A stretch of 64,000 nucleotides of DNA. Source: Oncomelania hupensis (taxonomy: Eukaryota > Mollusca > Gastropoda > Littorinimorpha > Pomatiopsidae). The stretch is from contig CM072522.1 of the NCBI GenBank assembly GCA_036898135.1, forward strand, positions 641,689 through 705,688. Reading direction: 5' to 3'. Positions 50,251 through 56,200 of this stretch are shown here, in pieces (positions within the stretch are counted from its first letter, which is position 1; each line of letters starts with the position of its first letter). Both the position numbers and the translations under genes were made by a program. Under the pieces are notes generated by a model. That model did no database searches. It saw only the letters and a list, made by a program, of their open reading frames with translations, and was not told the origin of the DNA.

Positions 50251-53200
50251 GGTGAAAGTTGCTAATGAGAAATGCTGCGGTTAAGTAACTATTGCAACAG
50301 TCATGCTAGCCCTGTGGGCAAGTTTAAAATTTTCGGCTTTCAGCGCCAACACCCCTCTCCCCTCGTTCATCCCCTTTAAAGAGCTCACCTTTCCAAATGG
50401 GAAAGAACATGGAGAAGATGCCCACGATACCCTTCTGCAGGTAGCCACCCAGCTTGATCTGTACAAAGATGGCTGGTACACATAGCACCATCAGCGTCAC
50501 GAACACCGACACCATGGACAGCCCCGCTGTGGACAAACAGCCATTCTACTAAACGCAGTGTACAATCAAACCAATCAGTTAACATCATTATTAATGTATT
50601 ATCTTTTATTGTACAATGTCACGCCAGGGAGGAATAAAGGATTCTGACCACTCAGAGATAGTTAGATTTTTTTCTGATTTCGTTGTTTATATTGATTTTC
50701 CTTCTTTCAGTCAGACAATATTTACGTTACACAACAATACATTACATCACCCATAACTCTACATACATATTTCATGCAACATCACATATTCCATCACTCA
50801 TAACTCTACATACGTATTTCATGCAACATCATATATACATAATTAATGCGAAAGTCATGCATCCACAAAAGTTTTTCAATTTAGAATGTTTATACTAGTT
50901 GATGCCTCTCTTCCTTGCACTGACGACGATCACTGTTTTTCTCTTTGTACGAAAATGAAAGTTTCACGTCGATCGTCGTCTGCTATATCTATCATAATCG
51001 CTTCCCTACCTTGATTGTTGATCATATTGTTTCTTGGTTTACACTAACTTGTCATCTCCACTTGCGCACTGTCGTCTCTGTCCTAGTCCTCACACTTTAG
51101 TCCTGTATCGTCTGTTGATTTCACCTCTCACTCTCGAAACAGTCCATCTCTAGCATCCTCCATGTTCCGTACTCGATGCGGAAGAACCCAGAAAAAAAAT
51201 CTAACTATCTCTGAGTGGTCAGAATCCTTTATTCCTCCCTGGCGTGACAACATTTTGGGGGCTCGTCCGGGATCCCATCCCGTGGAAACGTTTCAGGTTG
51301 TAACCACCATTGGTAACCACAATCTGAGAAACTTCTTAGGGATTCGAGCCACGGATATTTATCATTTGTGAAGACAAATAAAATATATCCTGGGGATTCG
51401 TACCACGGATAGTTGTATCCAACCACAGTGGCAAGTAAGTGTTGGTCTAACCATTAAGTATAACGGTAGCGGTATCGGCCAAGGCCACTTACGGGAGAAA
51501 TATTTAGAGCAGTCTAAACTCTCCACCATTGTGTTTTCTGTCACGTCAAAGGAACACTTAGAATAGTTAAAATTTTTTTCTGATTTCGTTGTTTATATTG
51601 ATTTTCTTTCTTTTAGTCGAGTATTGTTTGTGTTTGGTTGTTGGCGTCGGTGACGATCGGACGATTGCGCGGGTTGTCGATGAAAGTACAGATTTAGATT
51701 AGTAAAATTCTATTCTTCAGATAATCTGTAGAGACATAGACTGAGTAGCGCGATAGACTTTATCTCAGTCACCAGTTAGCGTCATCGTAGAAAACGTATA
51801 TGTAAATCTGGACATATACGCGATAGATTAGTGAGAGACTTTATATTCGCTTTTTGCGAATTAGAGAAGCTGCGATAAATTGAGACACCATGCCTGAAAC
51901 CAGAAGCCAAACAGAAATGGCGCAAGAACCAGACATGAAAGCCAAGATGCAGAAATGGAAAGAAGAAGGAGAGCTGCTAGGTTTAACAGGGAAAGACTTG
52001 ACCGCATACGTGTTAGAAGAGAAAAAAAATTGGTCAACAGTGGCGCAACAAGAAAAACAACAAGAGCGCGAACGAGAAGCAGCGCAACAAGAGCGAGAAG
52101 CAGCAAGGCAAGAACGCGAACGAGAGGCAGCACGGCAAGAACGGGAAGCCGAGAGACAAGCACATTTGAAGGAACTAGAAATTCAAGCAGCAAACCCAAA
52201 TGATGAGGGGAGATGGAACAGAAATAATAATGCGCAGGGGCGACACAGGATTAAGATCAAGCTACCATTTTACGAAGACGGAGAAGATTTGGAAATATAT
52301 CTATGGAAGTTCGAGAGAGTCATGAGTGCAGACCACATTCCAGAAGACGAATGGGGACTACATTTAATTGCATTGCTGAAAGGGAAAGCAGCAGAGGCAA
52401 TTACGCACATGCAACACTTGGATTTTGAAGATTTCCAACAAATCCGCAATGAGTTGCTGAAAAAGTTTCGACTGACGTCGGAAGAGTACAGAGAGAAGTT
52501 GAAGAACGCCAAGAAGAAGAATGATGAAACAGCCAGAGAACTAATGAATCGGATTACTCAATGGATAACCCGATGGATTGAACTCTCAGGAAAAACCAAG
52601 GACTTCGACAGCGTAGTAGAATTGTTGGCAGTGGACACGTTTGTAGATGCGTTGCCAAGGGAGCAAGCTACATTCGTACGTGACCGGAGACCAGCTACAG
52701 TAGACGCAGCCGCTGAGGCAGCAGAAACGTATGAGATATCCAGAAGAAGTAGAGGACATGAGACTCGTAGTATGCACGTCGATAGCAGCAGAGACAGACT
52801 CAGATTCAGAGACAGTAGGAGTTCATCACCCAGGAGAGATAACAACCAACAGGGATCACGCGACAACAAGCCGACGAGCAGAAACGAACATCCACCATTT
52901 AGAAATAGAGTGTCATTCAAGCTGGAATGTTACAACTGTGGAGGACCTCACAAGGTGGCAGCATGCCCAAACAGGAAACAAAATGTGATGTATGTCCATT
53001 CACCATGCGAAGCAGCACCTGCATTGAATTGCAGTAGCGCGGACACGCATCGTCAGCATCACGAGAGAATAGATCATCACGCATTGAGAGTAGGAATACC
53101 ATATTTTGGGGACAAGATTGAAGATGATCACAAAATGGCATTATGCGATAAATGCAGAAAGATAGATTATCAACCACTATGCCAAGTGGAAATAGAAGGC

Positions 53201-56200
53201 AAAGAAGTGTTAGCACTCAGAGACACGGGAGCTACGATTAGCGTTGTGGATACGGAATTGGTACCCAAAGACAAGTATACGGGCGAAATAAGATCCGTAA
53301 CATTTGCGTCGTGCGACGTCAAACAAGTACCAGTTGCCAAGGTATTTATGCGGACACCATTTTTCGAGGGGAACGCAGAAGTATTGGTCATGCCTAGACC
53401 AGCAATGCCAGTGCTAATAGGAAACGCAAGATTCCTGAACAAAGAGCAGTTAAACGTCATTCCAGTGTATCCTATAATGGGAACCTGTGCAACAAGGGAA
53501 ACAAATGCGACAGAGACAAGGCAGCCAAAGCAACTAGAAGAAATCAAAGCAAAGGAATTATGCGCAGAAATAGAAACACGAAGTGCAGCAACAAAACGGA
53601 GTCAAAAAGAGCTGAAAATTTCAGAAACGAAAATAGTTGACGTCACACCAGAACAACTAAAACAAGCACAGAAGGAAGATGAATCGTTGAAGAAATGCAG
53701 AGATGCAGCGGATGGGTCTGTGGAAATGAAACAAGGTGACAAGCGTACAAAAGCTATATATAGATGGAAGAATGGAGTGCTGACTCGAGAATTCAAGGAA
53801 AATGATCAGAAGAAAACACAAATAGTCGTACCCAAGAAATACAGACAAGGCATCATGAAATTAGCACATGATACGCCGATGAGCGGACATCTGGGCGGAA
53901 GAAAAACTAAGAACAGAATATGGACTGATTTTTATTGGCCAGGGATTTGCGGCGATGTGCAAAGATACTGCGCATCATGCGATGCATGCCAAAGATCAAC
54001 ATACAGAGGCAGACACATGCGTGCACCATTAGGTAAAGTACCCATGGTAGACACACCTTTTGAGAAGATCGCCATTGATCTAATCGGACCGATCATTCCC
54101 ATGTCAGACAGAGGATACAGATACGTGTTGACAATGGTCGATTATGCAACCAGGTATCCTGAAGCAGTACCGCTGAAGACATGCCAAACTACCGAGATCG
54201 CGGAAGCGCTTTGGACTATTTGGACCAGGCTGGGTATACCAAAAGAAATAGTCTCAGACCAAGGAACCCAATTTGTGGGAGATCTAATGAAGCAACTACA
54301 GAAACTACTGACGTGAAAGGCATCAAGACGACACCACATCATGCACAATCGAATGGATTAGTAGAGAAATTCAACGGCACATTGAAGCAAATGATGAAGA
54401 AAATGTGCCTTGAACAGCCAAAGGAGTGGGACCGCATGATACCAGCGCTACTATTCGCGTATAGAGAGGTGCCACAAGAATCGATGATGTTTTCACCGTT
54501 TGAATTGTTGTACGGCAGATCAATCAAAGGGCCGATGCAAATATTGAAACACGTTTGGATGAAGGACCAGGTCGAAGAAGAAGAGAAAACGACAGCACAA
54601 TACGTGATTGACTTGAGAAACAGGATTGAGCAGACATGTATCATAGCACAAGAAAACTTGCTCAAAGCTAGTCAAAGACACGCAAGAAATTTCAACAAGA
54701 AGGCAAAGTCTAGAAACATTAACGAGGGTTCGAAAGTGTTGTTGCTCTTACCTGAAAAGAAGAACAAACTACAACTGACGTGGAAAGGACCATTCACCGT
54801 AACGAAGAAAATAAATGAGTTTGATTACAAGGTGGATGTACACGGCAAGGAAAAAGTGTACCATGCAAACTTACTGAAAAGTTACATGGAAAGAGAAGAC
54901 ACAGAAAAAAAATCTAACTATCTCTGAGTGGTCAGAATCCTTTATTCCTCCCTGGCGTGACATACAAATAAAAAATTAATAATGAGATACAAATCGATAC
55001 TAAAAGAATGCTCACTACAGGAAACCCATACCGGTAGGCAGGTAGGTCTGTAATAAATACACATGAATCTCTAAAAAGTACACCTGATTCCCTAAAAAGT
55101 ACACAAGTATCCCCCAAAATACACCTATCCCTAAAAGGTACACACGAATCACCTCCCCTCCCCCTTCCCCAGTAACACGAATCCCTGAAAAGTAACATGT
55201 ATCCCTAAAGTACACATGAATCCCTAAAAGTGCAAACTTGAATCCCTAAAGTGCAAACTTAAAAACCACAACATATCCCTAAAAAGTACAAATGAATCCC
55301 TAGAAAATACCCATGAATCCATAAAAAGTAACATGTATTTACCCTTAAAAAGTACTCATGAGTCAGTAAAAAGTGCACACTAATCCCTAACTAGAAGGAC
55401 AAAGCCCTTATGACTCACATGCTCCTTATGGAACTCTCAATAGTTAACATTAAAATGATGCCCAGAAAAACAAAACGAAACAGTGGCATTAAAATGCAAA
55501 GTAATACCGACTTTGATCGTTCTATGCTCTTAACCTCGAAATAACCTTGGACTCCGGTTCCAAATAAACTAATGTACTATCAAACGCTGGACCAAGAAAA
55601 GTGTGATCTCCAACATCACACTCCCCTACGGCCACAAGGCTATGGGACTACCTTTACCTTTCTATCAAATAAAGTACAGCAAAAGTTGTATTATGCCAAA
55701 AAAAACTGTGGTCTTAGTATGACCTTGACCTTCAGTGACCTTGATCTTGACGTGACCTTGACCCTCACATTACCTCTCATGCATGTTTGATTAATATTAT
55801 GGGTTAAATAAACAGCCATTCCACTGTACAATGACATATTTTTTATATGCTTTTGCAAGGCCTATGGTCCTGATTTGGCTCGGAAGAGTCCGCTGGACCT
55901 AAAGCAATAATCATGTAATGTATTGTAATTGCAAGGCCTAAAATGACCTTGACCTTCAAGATCAAGTCAAAAACAGAATATGAAAGATCAATCTATCATC
56001 TCTAAATAGAACAAGTATGTACTTTATATCTGTCATAATTTAGGGTTAAGGTCACTTCAAAGTACCTACACTAATCGACTTTTGACAGCTCCAGTGACCT
56101 TGACCTTGAAGTGAGATTGACCAAATTTGTATAGTATGTGTGTCTCATTGATATCCTAATCTATCATGCACCAAAGAATCATAAGCTCAATATTAATAAT

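Larger units (their letters stand above)
50617..54962 (+). mobile_element. Gypsy-like LTR retroelement lacking RT/RNase H
   Basis: 4346 bp between TACAA duplications in intron 1, antisense to the host gene and about 90 bases from the exon-2 acceptor. Order: 633-bp LTR, tRNA-Pro primer site, gag with zinc knuckle, aspartic protease, integrase, then only the last 61 bases of the 3' LTR. No RT or RNase H motif occurs in either frame. The 61-base remnant is identical to the 5' LTR end, so the insertion looks young. Confidence 0.88.

Noticed and set aside
52558..52920. Minus-strand frames over the LTR element
   Set aside because: They are antisense shadows of the gag region.
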